Source: Opitutia bacterium (GTDB taxonomy: Bacteria; Verrucomicrobiota; Verrucomicrobiia; Opitutales; Opitutaceae). Taken from it: a DNA stretch of 64,000 nucleotides. The notes below the pieces were generated by a model. It was given only the letters and a program-made list of their open reading frames with translations. It was not told the origin of the DNA and made no database searches. Positions 16,968 to 27,088 of the stretch are shown one piece after another; positions within the stretch are counted from its first letter, which is position 1, and every line of letters starts with the position of its first letter. The DNA lies in assembly GCA_016217545.1 (NCBI GenBank), contig JACRHT010000004.1:1-64000 (forward strand), written 5' to 3'. Position numbers and translations under genes: made by a program.

Positions 16968-19900
16968 TTGAGGAAGTCCGACAGCTTCGACTGCGCGAGC
17001 TTGATGAAGAACTGGCTGGGGTCGGGTTTGCTCAGCGTGCCGCCGATCGTGCCGATGTCCTTCATCTTCGAATAGCCGAGATCGTCCTTCGTGCCGTCGA
17101 GCACCCGCATCTTGCCGAGCAGCTGCTCGACCTTGCCGCGAGCGGCGAGCGAGTAACTCACCGTGAGCGGCTGGTCGAGGAGCGGCTTGCCGGCGACGTG
17201 CGTGATGCTGCCTTTGCCGATGAGGCGGACTTCCGGGGAAAGCAGCGCGAGTTCGTCGAGGCGCAGGTTCAGCGCGTCATCGCGGGTGGCGCGAATCGAG
17301 AGCTGGTCGAACTGGATCTCACCGAGCGACTGCGCGAGCTGGTCGACCTGGTAGGACTGGCCGGCGACCTTTTCCGCGACGCCTTTGACCTTGTCGCCGC
17401 CGAAGAGCGAGCCGAGCGCCGCGACGGCGTCGACGGCCTTGGTGGCGACGGAGACCTTTTCGCTGGTGCGCTTCAGGCCGCGGAAAATGCCCTGGCGGCT
17501 CGTGAGCTGGAACTGTCCACGCGTGCGCTCGATGGTCTGATCGAGATTCGCGCCATCGCCACTGAAACCGCCGGCGACCGTCACGATGCCCTCCAGCGTC
17601 GGCGGCTTGCTCGGGTCGAACGCCTTCAGCGCCGCGCCCGCGTCGAAATTCGTGAGCGAGAAATTGCCCGTCAGGCGATACGGCACCGCGCCACCGTTGA
17701 AGCGCAAGTCGGCGCGCGCGCCGAGGCGGCTCTTTTCGTTGATGATGCCCTGGAGCTGCTGCACCGCGGCGCGCTGTCCGTCGATCACGACAAAGCCACT
17801 GAGGCCGGTCATCGCCCAATCCTTGCCGCGAGTGATGGACTTCACGTCGAGAGTGAGTTCACCCCGCACACCGCGCCAGAACGGACGCGCATCCGGCTCG
17901 ATAGGGCGCGCCGCGACCTGAGTCGATGGCCGCGCTTCAGGCGCAGCGGCAGCCTGAACCGGCGCACCGGCCAGAGCGGCCAGCGCAACGAGGTCCGCCA
18001 GCTCGAGATGTTCGCCGGCGATTTTCGCATCGAACAGCATGCCGTCCGGCCGGCGCACGGCGTCGACGGTGAGCGAGATATCCGAACGCTGTCCCATGCG
18101 ATCCAGCAAGACGGGCGCCTCGAGCGACAAGCGGCCGTCCGGTGCGCGTGCGGCGCGGAAGTTGAGGTTCGCGACTGGGAGCGGCTGATTCCCGTCGCGG
18201 AGGACGAGATTGTTCAGTGTCGTCCGGCCCTCGAGCTGGATGGTTTTGCCGACGACTGCGCCGCGGATTTCGCCGCTCGCCCGGCCGGTCGCCAACACTT
18301 GGGCCGCCGCGAAAGCGGGCTGCGTGGCCAGCGTGGCCAGATCGGTGTTGAAGGTGAGCGTCGAGCGAATGCCTTCCTGCTCGGTCGCCTTCACTTCGGC
18401 GGCGGTCGTGAGCCAGACGGTCTTGTCGCGGTTGGAGAAAGTCGTTTCGCCGGTCGCGACTTTCCAATCGCCCATGCCCGCGAATTCCGCGGAGGGCGAA
18501 GTCACGACGGAGATGCGATCGAGGTGCGGCTGCTTGGTCTCGCCCAGCACGGTGAGATCGCGCAATTGCACCGGCGCGACCGTGAGAACCGCGACGCGGC
18601 CGGCGCTGGCGGTGACCTTGAACTCGCTCGCCAACAACTGTCCGCGCAACGGAAGCACGGCTTGCACGAACGGCAACGCGGCGAAGTCCATGGCGCCGAT
18701 CTTCAACCGCGCCACCTCGACGGCGCCGGGGCCCGCCGTGCGCAATTGCAGCGTCTTGAGGTCGATCGTGGTCGCTTGCACCGACGCCGCGGAGAGGAGG
18801 GAGCGATCGGCGCCATCGGCGAGCGCGGCGTGAAAGCTGCGGAGGTCGACCTGTTGCGGACTCAGCGTCGCGTCGACGTCGCCCTGCAGCTTCACGTGCC
18901 CGACCGGAACGAAGGTCTCGAGCAACCGCGGGAGATCGGCCGCAAACTTGCCGCGGACGGTGAGAGCGCTGGTCGCTGGGGCGGGCATTTCGACTTCGGC
19001 TTCGCCCGTGATGGAATCGCCAGCCGGCGTGCGCACGGAAAGCTCGCGCATCGCGGCGGTCACCCGCGTCGGCGCGACCGAGGCGGAAGTCTGCACGGAA
19101 ATCGCGGCGCGATCGATCAGGCGGCGACCCGCCTGCACGATGGTCAGGGAATCGATCTGCAGGGGCATGGTCGGACGCAGCTGCATTTCGCCCCCCTGCC
19201 CTTCCAGCGTCCACTCGCCGCGAATGGATCCGCCGGAAACATCGATGCCGGTAACAAAGGGGCGCACCCAGGCGAGCGGCAGCTGCTGCACGGAAAGTTT
19301 CGCGAGCGGCCCGGAGCCCGGCGCGGCGATCTGCGGCGCACGCTGGCCGAAATTCACGGCGATGGGGCGCGTCGTCTCCACGGCCAACACCGGCTGGTCG
19401 CCGGTCACGCGGAGCTGAAGTCGGTTCAGGCGGGCGGAATCGCGCTCCATCGCAAGATCGAATTCCGTCTGGAGATTCACGGCCCCGATCGCGCGAAGCG
19501 TGGGATCCAGCGTTTCGAGGGCAGCGGCGTTGCCGGCAAGTTCGCCTTGGAGGGTCGCGGCGCGCGTCGCCGCATTGAAGGCGAAACGGCCGGAGCCGTT
19601 CGCTTCGAATTTGGGCAGCGGACGCCCGAGGAAGAACGGTTCCACTTGGGCCGTAGTCGCGTGCAACTCCCAAGTGCCCGTCGCTTCCAAGGTCCCGGCG
19701 GGGATCGCCGCGGCGATTCTGACCACGTTGGCGGACTTGCCCGCCTGCTGGGTGTCGAGCGCGAGCGTCAGGTTCTCCTTGCCGCCGTCGGACTCCATCC
19801 CGGCGGCGAGCTTGAGTTGGTGACCTTCGGAAAACTGCGGGCCCTCGGCGTCGAGCGCGAGCGTGAGGCTGGCGCGGTCGAAGGCGCGATCGACGGTCTC

Positions 19901-20518
19901 GCGCACCGTGAGACGCCCGTCGACGCGCAGAGCGGTGACGGTTGCAGCGGGCGTGGCGTCGACGATCTTGGCCTTGAGCAGCAGCGAGCCTTCCTGCGCG
20001 GGCGCGATGCCGCCGCCATTGAGTTGAAAATCCACCGTCAGCGGCGCGCGGCCCGGTCCGCCGGCGAGAGTCGCGCGGCCGGCGACCTGCACGTCGCCGA
20101 TTTGAAGCGTGTAAGGAAGTTGGACGCGCCCGATGGCGCCGGGCGCAGCGGCCGGCGCGCCCGCGGCTTGCTGAGTGCGGGAGGGCGACAGCTTCGTGGC
20201 GTCGATCGCGATGCCAGTCGCGACGAGGCGGTCCACCTGCACGTGTTTGCGCATGAGGAACTGCCAGGCGGAGAACTCCGCTTCAGCGCGCTCGACCGTG
20301 ACGACGATGCCTTGCTGCTCGAAGCGCACCCCCGTCAGCCGCGCACTGGACGGGCCGGCGGAGAGCGACGCAAAGTCGAGCTTCAGCTCCGGATGCCCTG
20401 CGAGCGCGCGCCGCACAGCCCACTGCTGCACGGCAGGCACGAGCGCGACACCGATGGCGAGAACCACCAGAGCGAGGAGAATAGCGAATGTGACGAGTAG
20501 CGGGCGAACCAGCTTCAT
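16964..20518 (-). CDS. AsmA-family protein
   Basis: 1184 residues with a single N-terminal membrane segment (LLVTFAILLALVVLAIGVALVPAV) and a very long periplasmic region of repeated short beta-rich segments, typical of AsmA/TamB-like bridge proteins. The C-terminal part (about 1000-1150) includes the AsmA-like string FSLTNFDAGAALKAFDPSKPPTLEG and GQFQLTSRQGIFRGL. The family is thought to move lipids between the membranes or shape outer-membrane lipid composition. It appears monocistronic and converges with a small membrane-protein gene, sharing four bases at the stops. Confidence 0.8.
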   Translation of the reverse strand: MKLVRPLLVTFAILLALVVLAIGVALVPAVQQWAVRRALAGHPELKLDFASLSAGPSSARLTGVRFEQQGIVVTVERAEAEFSAWQFLMRKHVQVDRLVATGIAIDATKLSPSRTQQAAGAPAAAPGAIGRVQLPYTLQIGDVQVAGRATLAGGPGRAPLTVDFQLNGGGIAPAQEGSLLLKAKIVDATPAATVTALRVDGRLTVRETVDRAFDRASLTLALDAEGPQFSEGHQLKLAAGMESDGGKENLTLALDTQQAGKSANVVRIAAAIPAGTLEATGTWELHATTAQVEPFFLGRPLPKFEANGSGRFAFNAATRAATLQGELAGNAAALETLDPTLRAIGAVNLQTEFDLAMERDSARLNRLQLRVTGDQPVLAVETTRPIAVNFGQRAPQIAAPGSGPLAKLSVQQLPLAWVRPFVTGIDVSGGSIRGEWTLEGQGGEMQLRPTMPLQIDSLTIVQAGRRLIDRAAISVQTSASVAPTRVTAAMRELSVRTPAGDSITGEAEVEMPAPATSALTVRGKFAADLPRLLETFVPVGHVKLQGDVDATLSPQQVDLRSFHAALADGADRSLLSAASVQATTIDLKTLQLRTAGPGAVEVARLKIGAMDFAALPFVQAVLPLRGQLLASEFKVTASAGRVAVLTVAPVQLRDLTVLGETKQPHLDRISVVTSPSAEFAGMGDWKVATGETTFSNRDKTVWLTTAAEVKATEQEGIRSTLTFNTDLATLATQPAFAAAQVLATGRASGEIRGAVVGKTIQLEGRTTLNNLVLRDGNQPLPVANLNFRAARAPDGRLSLEAPVLLDRMGQRSDISLTVDAVRRPDGMLFDAKIAGEHLELADLVALAALAGAPVQAAAAPEARPSTQVAARPIEPDARPFWRGVRGELTLDVKSITRGKDWAMTGLSGFVVIDGQRAAVQQLQGIINEKSRLGARADLRFNGGAVPYRLTGNFSLTNFDAGAALKAFDPSKPPTLEGIVTVAGGFSGDGANLDQTIERTRGQFQLTSRQGIFRGLKRTSEKVSVATKAVDAVAALGSLFGGDKVKGVAEKVAGQSYQVDQLAQSLGEIQFDQLSIRATRDDALNLRLDELALLSPEVRLIGKGSITHVAGKPLLDQPLTVSYSLAARGKVEQLLGKMRVLDGTKDDLGYSKMKDIGTIGGTLSKPDPSQFFIKLAQSKLSDFLN

Positions 20519-20570
20519 GGAGCCAGTCGTTACGACAAACTAAGTGGCAGGAGGTTGCGAAAGATTTTGA

Positions 20571-20606
20571 CGAAAAAAGAGCCGCGACGGACGGACCGCG
20601 CGGCTC
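20571..20606 (-). terminator. Terminator of the efflux operon
   Basis: GAGCCGCG (20579-20586) and CGCGGCTC (20599-20606) form an 8-bp stem. On the minus strand the hairpin is followed by TTTTTTC. It lies 68 bases past the tolC stop and closes the marR-MFP-RND-tolC unit. Confidence 0.75.
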
Positions 20607-20618
20607 GGCAAGTGGCGC

Positions 20619-20665
20619 AGACTTTTAGCGTGCTGCGAACAAGGCAGGCTGGAAGCCTGCGCTAC
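20619..20665. repeat. Dispersed repeat with GCAGGCT hairpin
   Basis: This segment contains GCAGGCT-GGA-AGCCTGC (20644-20660), a 7-bp stem with a three-base loop, inside a longer stretch ending GCGCTACG. This wording is common in intergenic regions of such genomes and related in style to the paired repeats at 33727 and 42608. No gene is implied. Confidence 0.4.
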
Positions 20666-20673
20666 GAAAACAC

Positions 20674-22038
20674 TCAGCGGCCGGCGACCAGTTCGTCGGG
20701 CAGGCCCATCGCGCGACGGACGTTGGCCGAGGCGACGTTGAAGCTGTAGAACGCTTGGAGCTGGTTGAGGCGCGCGGTCGTCAGGTCGTTGCGCGCGGTG
20801 AGCACGTCGAGCTGCGTCGCAGTGCCGGCGGCGTAACGCGCGTCGGCGAGGCGGACGGCCTCCTCGGCTTGTTCGACGACTTTCTTGGACGCTTCGGCCA
20901 GCTCGGTGGCCTCCTGCAAGGAGGAGAGCGCGCGGCGGACGTCGACGGAGACGGAGAGTTCGGCCTCGTTGAGAGAAAGGCGGGCCTGCTCGAGGGCGGA
21001 CTCGGCCTGCACGACGCGACCGCGGGTGGCGCGGCCGTCGAAGATATCCCACGTCGACTGCACGCCCACGGTCACGCCATCGCGCGAGGCGGCGAAGTCG
21101 GAATAGCCCGGGCGCTTGCGCCAGTCGTAGGCGGCGTAGAGCGAGACGTCCGGGTAGTAGTTGGCGCGACGCGCGACAACGCCCTGCTCGGCGACTTCCT
21201 CGAGTTTTTTCAGGCGCAGGAGGTCGGGGCGGCGTTCGCGGGCGGTGGCGAGGGCGGAGGTGAGTTCGTAGCTGACCGGCGAGAACTCGAGCTTGCCGAC
21301 GAACTCGGGGATCTTGGCGACGTTGGCGCCATCCGACGTAACGAAGCCGAGGGACTGACGCAGGTCGTCGATGGCGAGACGGTAGGCGTTGCGCGTGGTG
21401 ATGAGAGGCGGTTGGGCGTTGGCAACGGCGACCTCGGCGCGAAGGACTTCGAAGTTCGAGACGGTGCCGGCCTCGAAACGATTCTTTACATCCTGCAGCT
21501 GACGGCGGAGGAGTTCGACGTTCTGTTCCTGAACCTTGATCCGCTCGCGGGTGACGAGGACGTTGTAGAACTTCGTGCGCACATCGAGCATCGCCGCGTC
21601 GATCACGGACTGGAGCGCGAGCGTGGCGGCCTCGAGCGCGAGGCGCTGGGCCTTCACGGTCGCCTGCACACCGCCGCCGGCGTAGACGATCTGGCGGGCG
21701 GTGATGTTGACGGACCAGGAGCGGTCGTCGCCGGTCGAGGAGATTTGCTGCGCGTAGCCGGAATAGCCGGCGGAGCTCGTGACGTTCGGGATCTGCTGGG
21801 CGCGGACCTCGACGACGATGCCCTCCTGCTGGCGGATGCGCTCCTTCGCCTGGCGGATGGCGAAGTTGTTATCGAGCGCGAATGACAGCGCGTAATTCAG
21901 CGTCAGCTCGTCCGGGACCATGTAGGACGGGTCGGCTTTGCCGTCGGGCTTGAAGGGCGTCGCGGGCATTTCCGCGCGGAGCGGTTGCGCGAGCGCCAGC
22001 ACGGCGAGGGCAGCGAGGGAGGACGAAACCAGTTTCAT
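20674..22038 (-). CDS. TolC-family outer-membrane efflux protein
   Basis: 454 residues with a signal peptide (1-22, ending LRAE) and the duplicated TolC repeat: long alpha-helical, Ala/Glu/Gln-rich segments (IRQAKERIRQQEGIVVEVRAQQ; AESALEQARLSLNEAELSVSVDVRRALSSL) alternating with beta-barrel strands. It forms the outer-membrane channel for the adjacent RND pump. It begins 14 bases after the RND stop, with a C/T-only leader CCTTCCTCCCTCCC. Confidence 0.9.
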   Translation of the reverse strand: MKLVSSSLAALAVLALAQPLRAEMPATPFKPDGKADPSYMVPDELTLNYALSFALDNNFAIRQAKERIRQQEGIVVEVRAQQIPNVTSSAGYSGYAQQISSTGDDRSWSVNITARQIVYAGGGVQATVKAQRLALEAATLALQSVIDAAMLDVRTKFYNVLVTRERIKVQEQNVELLRRQLQDVKNRFEAGTVSNFEVLRAEVAVANAQPPLITTRNAYRLAIDDLRQSLGFVTSDGANVAKIPEFVGKLEFSPVSYELTSALATARERRPDLLRLKKLEEVAEQGVVARRANYYPDVSLYAAYDWRKRPGYSDFAASRDGVTVGVQSTWDIFDGRATRGRVVQAESALEQARLSLNEAELSVSVDVRRALSSLQEATELAEASKKVVEQAEEAVRLADARYAAGTATQLDVLTARNDLTTARLNQLQAFYSFNVASANVRRAMGLPDELVAGR

Positions 22039-22052
22039 GGGAGGGAGGAAGG

Positions 22053-25000
22053 TTACTTGGCGGGGACGGCAACGCCAGCCTCGGGTGTGACAACCGGAGC
22101 GGCGTCACGGGCGCGGGCTTTGGCTTGGTCTTTGGCGATGAGCATATAGAAGGCGGGCACGACAAACAGCGTGAACACCGTGCCGACGGCCATGCCGACG
22201 ACGAGCACCCAGCCGATGGAATTACGCGAGGCGGCGCCGGGGCCCTTGACGAAGATGAGCATCAAGTGACCAAACACCGTCGCGGCCGACGTCATGAGCA
22301 CGGGGCGCAGGCGGGTCGCGGCGGCGCGGCGGATGGCTTCGGCCTTGGCGATGCCCTCCTCCTGCAGCGTGTTCGCGAACTCGACGATCAGGATGCCGTT
22401 CTTGGCGATCAGGCCGACGAGCGTGATGAGGCCGATCTGCGAATAGATGTTCAGCGAGGTCTTCCAGAGGAAGATCGGGAGCATCGCGCCGAAGAACGCC
22501 AGCGGCACGGAGCCGAGCAGGATGATGAACGGATCGCGGAAGCTGTTAAACTGCGCCGCGAGCACGAGGAAGATGAGCACGAGCGCGAGCACGGCGGCCT
22601 TCCACAGCGCTTCGCCTTCGGTGCGGAGCTGGCGGGACTGGCCGGCGTAATCGATCGAATAACCCGGCGGCAGGATCTCCGCGGCCTTGGCTTCGAGCTT
22701 CTTGAGCGCGGCATCCGGGCTCGGGCCGACACCGGAGATCTTCACGGAGTTGAGCTGCTGGAAGCGATTGAGCGCGCGCGGCTGCACCGTGTGCTCGAGC
22801 GTGGCGATGGTGGACAGCGGAATGAGCTGACCGCCCGGACCGCGCACATGGTAGTCGAGCAGCTGCTCGGCGTTGAGGCGCTCGCCGCGCTCGACTTGCG
22901 GGATGACGCGGTAGCTGCGGCCGTCGTTGACGAAGCGGTTGACGTAGCCGCCGCCGAGCATGGAGCCGAGGTCGCGGGCGACGTCGGACAGCGTCAGGCC
23001 CATGGAGGCGACCTTGTCCTTGTCGATCACGACCTCGACCTGCGGCAGGTCGAACTTCAGGTCGGAATCGGCGAAGTAGAACGTCGGCGCGGCATTGGGA
23101 TCGTTGGCCTCGGTGTTCGCGTAAAGGAGGAGTTGGTTGGCGTATTCGAGCATCTCCTTGTGGTCCGCAGTGGAGCGGATGACGAACTCGATGGGCAGCG
23201 AGCCGCCGGAGGGCAACGGTTCGGGCGTCGTGATGACGACGTTCATGCCGGGAATGGCGGCCGCGGGAGCCTGCAACGCCTGCTCGATCGCCAGCGAGCT
23301 GCGCTGGCGCTCAGACCACGGCTTCAGGATGATGCCAGCGAAGCCGAAGTTCGCGCCGGTGATCTGGAAGGACTGCGAATACTCGGGCACGCTCTCGAAC
23401 ATCTTCTGGACCTCTTTCGCGAAGATGGAGTTGTGGTCGAGCGTGGCCGTGGGCGACGGGAGCAGGATGCTGAACACGACGCCTTGGTCCTCCTTCGGAG
23501 CGAGCTCGCGCTGCGCGAACATGAAGAATACCGGGAGCAGCGCGGTCAGCAGCACCGCGACAGTGAGCGTGACGGGAACCCAGCCGAGGCTGGCTCCGAC
23601 GAGCTTGTCGTAGCGGTTGCGCAGGCGGTCGAAGAGATGGTTGATCGTGCCGGTGAGGCCTTTCTCCTCGGCGTCATGGCCTTGGAGGAGGTAGGCGCTG
23701 AGCATCGGCGACAGCGTGAGGGCGACGAAACCCGACACCATGACCGCGCCGGCGAGCGTGAAGGCGAATTCGCGGAAGAGCGCGCCAGTCAGGCCGCCTT
23801 GGAAACCGATCGGGGCGTAAACGGCGGCCAGCGTAATCGTCATCGAGATGACGGGGCCGACGAGTTCGCGTGCGCCGAGGATGGCGGCGTCGATGGGCGT
23901 TTTGCCGTCGCGGATGTGGCGCTCGATGTTCTCGACGACGACGATGGCGTCGTCGACGACGATACCGACCGCGAGCACGATCGCGAGGAGCGTGAGCAGG
24001 TTGATCGTGAAGCCCAGCGCCATCATCAGGAACAGCGCTCCGATCAGCGAGAGCGGCATCGCGACGAGCGGGATGAGCACCGAGCGGAACGAGCCCATGA
24101 AGAGGAAGATCACGATGGCAACGATCGCGAGCGTCTCGGAGAGCGTCTTGAGGATCTCGCTCAGCGCGTCGTCGATGTATTTCGTGGAGTCGTAAGCGAT
24201 CGAAGCCTTGAGGCCGGCGGGCAGGGCGCGCTCGATTTCGGGCATGGCCTCGCGGACGCGCTTGATGACTTCAACCGTGCTCTCGGTGGGGAGAATCCAG
24301 ACGCCCATGAAGGTGGCGGTCTGGCCGCCGAAGCGGACTTCGGAGTCGTAGCTCTCGGCGCCGAGAACGACGTCGGCGACGTCGGCGAGGCGGACGATGG
24401 AGCCGTTCTGTTCGGCGACGACGAGTTTCTTGAATTCCTCGACGTTCTTCAGATCGGTGTTCGCGACGAGGGAGACGGAGAGCATCGAGCCCTTGGTGGA
24501 GCCGACGGCCGCGAGCGCGTTGTTCGCCGCGAGCGCGGTGCGGACCTGCGCGGGGCTGAGGTTGCGCGCGGCGAGCTCGTCGGGCTTGAGCCAGATGCGC
24601 ATGGCGAAGACGCGGCCGCCGAGGATGTCGGCTTTTTGCACGCCCTTCACCGCGGAGAGGCGCGGCTGCACCATGCGGCTGAGGTAGTCGGTGATCTGGT
24701 TCTGATCGAGGGTGTCGGAGTAGAAGCTCAGATACATCGACGCGAACTGGTTGTCGGCGGTCTCGACGCTGATCGTGGGCGATTCGGACTCGGGCGGGAG
24801 TTCGTTGCGCACCTGGTCGATCTTGGCGCTGATCTGCGCGAGTGCGGCGTTGGTGTCGTAGTTGAGGCGCAGGTAGACCTTGATGGTGCTGAGGCCGGCG
24901 GCGGACTGCGACTCCATGTAATTGATGCCGTCGACCTGCGCGATGACGCGCTCGAGCTGCGTGGTGATGTAGCCACGCACGGTGTCGGCGCTGGCACCGA

Positions 25001-25163
25001 AGTAGACCGTGGTGACATTGACGACCGCGCTGTCGCTGCGCGGGTATTGGCGGGTGTTCAGCTGGAAGTAGGCCACCACGCCGAGGACGAGGATGACGAT
25101 GTTGACCACGAGCGCGATGACGGGCTTGCGGACGAACAGGTCGGTGAAACTTTTCGAGAGCAT
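22053..25163 (-). CDS. RND-family inner-membrane efflux pump (AcrB/MexB-like)
   Basis: 1036 residues with the standard RND layout: N-terminal helix (FVRKPVIALVVNIVILVLGVVAY), periplasmic porter loop, helices carrying the proton relay segment VGIVVDDAIVVVENIERH, then the second half with a matching set of helices. The N-terminal motif FTDLFVRKPV is typical of HAE1 multidrug pumps. It exports hydrophobic or amphipathic compounds by proton antiport, in complex with the membrane-fusion protein upstream and TolC downstream. The substrate range is not readable from sequence. Confidence 0.92.
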   Translation of the reverse strand: MLSKSFTDLFVRKPVIALVVNIVILVLGVVAYFQLNTRQYPRSDSAVVNVTTVYFGASADTVRGYITTQLERVIAQVDGINYMESQSAAGLSTIKVYLRLNYDTNAALAQISAKIDQVRNELPPESESPTISVETADNQFASMYLSFYSDTLDQNQITDYLSRMVQPRLSAVKGVQKADILGGRVFAMRIWLKPDELAARNLSPAQVRTALAANNALAAVGSTKGSMLSVSLVANTDLKNVEEFKKLVVAEQNGSIVRLADVADVVLGAESYDSEVRFGGQTATFMGVWILPTESTVEVIKRVREAMPEIERALPAGLKASIAYDSTKYIDDALSEILKTLSETLAIVAIVIFLFMGSFRSVLIPLVAMPLSLIGALFLMMALGFTINLLTLLAIVLAVGIVVDDAIVVVENIERHIRDGKTPIDAAILGARELVGPVISMTITLAAVYAPIGFQGGLTGALFREFAFTLAGAVMVSGFVALTLSPMLSAYLLQGHDAEEKGLTGTINHLFDRLRNRYDKLVGASLGWVPVTLTVAVLLTALLPVFFMFAQRELAPKEDQGVVFSILLPSPTATLDHNSIFAKEVQKMFESVPEYSQSFQITGANFGFAGIILKPWSERQRSSLAIEQALQAPAAAIPGMNVVITTPEPLPSGGSLPIEFVIRSTADHKEMLEYANQLLLYANTEANDPNAAPTFYFADSDLKFDLPQVEVVIDKDKVASMGLTLSDVARDLGSMLGGGYVNRFVNDGRSYRVIPQVERGERLNAEQLLDYHVRGPGGQLIPLSTIATLEHTVQPRALNRFQQLNSVKISGVGPSPDAALKKLEAKAAEILPPGYSIDYAGQSRQLRTEGEALWKAAVLALVLIFLVLAAQFNSFRDPFIILLGSVPLAFFGAMLPIFLWKTSLNIYSQIGLITLVGLIAKNGILIVEFANTLQEEGIAKAEAIRRAAATRLRPVLMTSAATVFGHLMLIFVKGPGAASRNSIGWVLVVGMAVGTVFTLFVVPAFYMLIAKDQAKARARDAAPVVTPEAGVAVPAK

Positions 25164-25227
25164 GTGAAGGAGGAGAGGTTGCGTGGGAGCCGCGCGGCGG
25201 CGGCGCGGCGAGCAGGCGCGGGTCTGC

Positions 25228-26343
25228 TCAGGTGTTTTCCGGCTTCGGGCTCGCGCTGTTCGAGGGCTGGACGGCGTTGTTGACCTGCACGGGCATGCCG
25301 TTGCGGAGCTTGAACACGCCGGCGGAGACGACGACGTCCCCCGGCTTGACGCCGGAGACGGCGACGAGGTCGCCGCGAGTCACGCCGAGCTGCACGAACT
25401 GCTGGCGAACACCGACGAATTCCTTGCCGTCCTTGCCCTTCAATTTCTCGACGACGAACACGGAATTGCCGTAGGAGGCGTAGGAGATCGCGGTGGCGGG
25501 GACGACGACGAGTTGGTTGGACTCGGGCAGCTGAACTTCGATGCGCGCGAACATGCCGGCGCGGAGCTTCTCGTCGGGGTTGGCGAGCGTGGCCTGCACG
25601 GCAATGTTGCGCGTGGCGGCGTCGACCTCGGAATTGATGGCGGTGATCTTGCCGTCGAAGGGACGGGCAAAGGCGTCGATCTTCACCTGCACGGTCTGGC
25701 CGAGCGCGATATTGGGGATCTCACGCTGCGGGACGTTGAAGTTGGCGTAGATCGGGTCGAGCTTCTGCAGCGGCAGGAGCGCGCGGCCGCGCGCGACGAA
25801 TTGTCCGAGATTGACGAGGCGGATGCCGACGCGGCCGTCGAACGGCGCGCGCACGTGCTTCTTGGCGATCTGCGCTTCGAGCGCGGCGACGTCGGCCTGC
25901 GCGGAGCGCGCGGAGGCTTCGGCGGCGTCGTATTCGGACTTGGAGGTGGCCTGCTGGCCCCAGAGTTCCTTGGCGCGCGCGAGATTGACCTGCGCGAGGC
26001 TGGCGCGGGCTTCGGCGGATTTCAACTGGGCGACCTCCACGGTGGTATCGAGTTCGACAAGCAGGTCGCCGGACTTGACCGCGGTGCCGCTCTCAGCGGC
26101 GATGCGCACGATGGTGCCGTCGGCGTCGGCGCTGATCGTCACGCCTTCAACGGGGGCCAGCGTGGCGATGGCGCTGAGTGACGGATGCCACTCGACCGCC
26201 TGGGCCTCGACGGTGGCGACGGACGAAGGGGGCTGCGAATGGTCCTGGGAGGACATTTCCTTAATCTGGGCCGCCTTGACGACGACGAGCAGCGCGACGA
26301 CTGCCGCGAAGCCGGAGAGAGCGATGACGAACTTCTTGATCAT
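25228..26343 (-). CDS. RND efflux periplasmic adaptor (membrane-fusion protein)
   Basis: 371 residues: an N-terminal membrane anchor (IKKFVIALSGFAAVVALLVVV), a lipoyl-like half (PVEGVTISADADGTIVRI ... SGDLLVELDT), a coiled-coil hairpin (LKSAEARASLAQVNLARAKELW ... ARSAQADVAALEAQIAKKH), the second lipoyl half (VRAPFDGRVGIRLVNLGQFV), then the beta-barrel and membrane-proximal domains. It links the RND pump to TolC. The ATG at 26343 follows CGTCCTCCC and lies 37 bases after the marR stop. Confidence 0.9.
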   Translation of the reverse strand: MIKKFVIALSGFAAVVALLVVVKAAQIKEMSSQDHSQPPSSVATVEAQAVEWHPSLSAIATLAPVEGVTISADADGTIVRIAAESGTAVKSGDLLVELDTTVEVAQLKSAEARASLAQVNLARAKELWGQQATSKSEYDAAEASARSAQADVAALEAQIAKKHVRAPFDGRVGIRLVNLGQFVARGRALLPLQKLDPIYANFNVPQREIPNIALGQTVQVKIDAFARPFDGKITAINSEVDAATRNIAVQATLANPDEKLRAGMFARIEVQLPESNQLVVVPATAISYASYGNSVFVVEKLKGKDGKEFVGVRQQFVQLGVTRGDLVAVSGVKPGDVVVSAGVFKLRNGMPVQVNNAVQPSNSASPKPENT

Positions 26344-26380
26344 GGGAGGACGAGCGTGGGACGGTTGGGTGAAAGGGGGT

Positions 26381-26953
26381 TCAGGCGGTTTTCTGGGCCG
26401 GGACATCCGACCGGGGCGAGACCTGTTGCTGGATCTTCCCCAATAGACGAACGAGGGTCTTGCGTTCGGACTCGGTGAGGGCGCCCATCACCTCGCTGGC
26501 CCCGCGAAAATGGATGGGGAGAAACTTGGTCAGGAAATTCTCGGCCTTCCGCGTCAGCCGAACGAACAGCATGCGGCGATCACTTGGATCGGGCTCGCGC
26601 ACGACGTAGCCGTCGCGTTCGAGCGTGTCGATCAGGCCGGTCATCGTGGCGCGGGTGACGCCGGCGGCGTCGGCCAGCTCCGCCGGCGTGCGCGGACCAC
26701 AGGGCGGCTGGGTGATCGGCACATCGCCGGTGCGCGGCTCGGAGCTGCGCCACAGGAGCATCAACACGCCGAACCGGCCTTGGGAAATGCCGTGCGCGGC
26801 GAGCCGGCTCTCGGAAAGCGCAAAGACATCGTCCGCGGTGCGGAGGAGGTGCAGGTAAGCCTCCGCGGCGCTCGGCACGAGCTCAGGAAATTCACGCGCC
26901 GCCTCGAGGAGGCATTCGTAGCGCGGCAGGTCCTTGAGCATCAGATGAGGCAT
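26381..26953 (-). CDS. MarR-family transcriptional regulator
   Basis: 190 residues. The winged-helix core includes TPAELADAAGVTRATMTGLIDTLERDGYVVREPDPSDRR (about 100-140), the classic MarR recognition helix and wing, flanked by dimerisation helices. An insert with PPCGP near 90 makes it somewhat longer than usual. It is the first gene of the efflux operon, so it most likely represses its own operon and is released by a pump substrate. A SlyA/MarR-like palindrome lies 26 bases upstream of its start. Confidence 0.88.
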   Translation of the reverse strand: MPHLMLKDLPRYECLLEAAREFPELVPSAAEAYLHLLRTADDVFALSESRLAAHGISQGRFGVLMLLWRSSEPRTGDVPITQPPCGPRTPAELADAAGVTRATMTGLIDTLERDGYVVREPDPSDRRMLFVRLTRKAENFLTKFLPIHFRGASEVMGALTESERKTLVRLLGKIQQQVSPRSDVPAQKTA

Positions 26954-26978
26954 GGCAGAAAGATAAGGGGGCTGACGA

Positions 26979-26990
26979 TTAGCTTCCTAA
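26979..26990. promoter_or_regulatory. Candidate MarR/SlyA-type operator
   Basis: TTAGCTTCCTAA has TTAG/CTAA half-sites and matches the SlyA consensus TTAGCAAGCTAA at nine of twelve positions. It lies in the marR leader where autorepression would be expected. Confidence 0.45.
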
Positions 26991-27088
26991 CGATTTTCGC
27001 AAGTGGAGTTTTGTGAACTCTAGGCGAACGGCTAAGTCATAGGGGAAAACCTCCTCAGACGCTCTGGCAAACGGCAGCAACCACCCCA

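Noticed and set aside
22125-25283. Open frame of over 1000 codons opposite the RND pump gene
   Set aside because: Asp/Glu/Arg/Val-rich composition without motifs; the minus strand is an unmistakable RND transporter.
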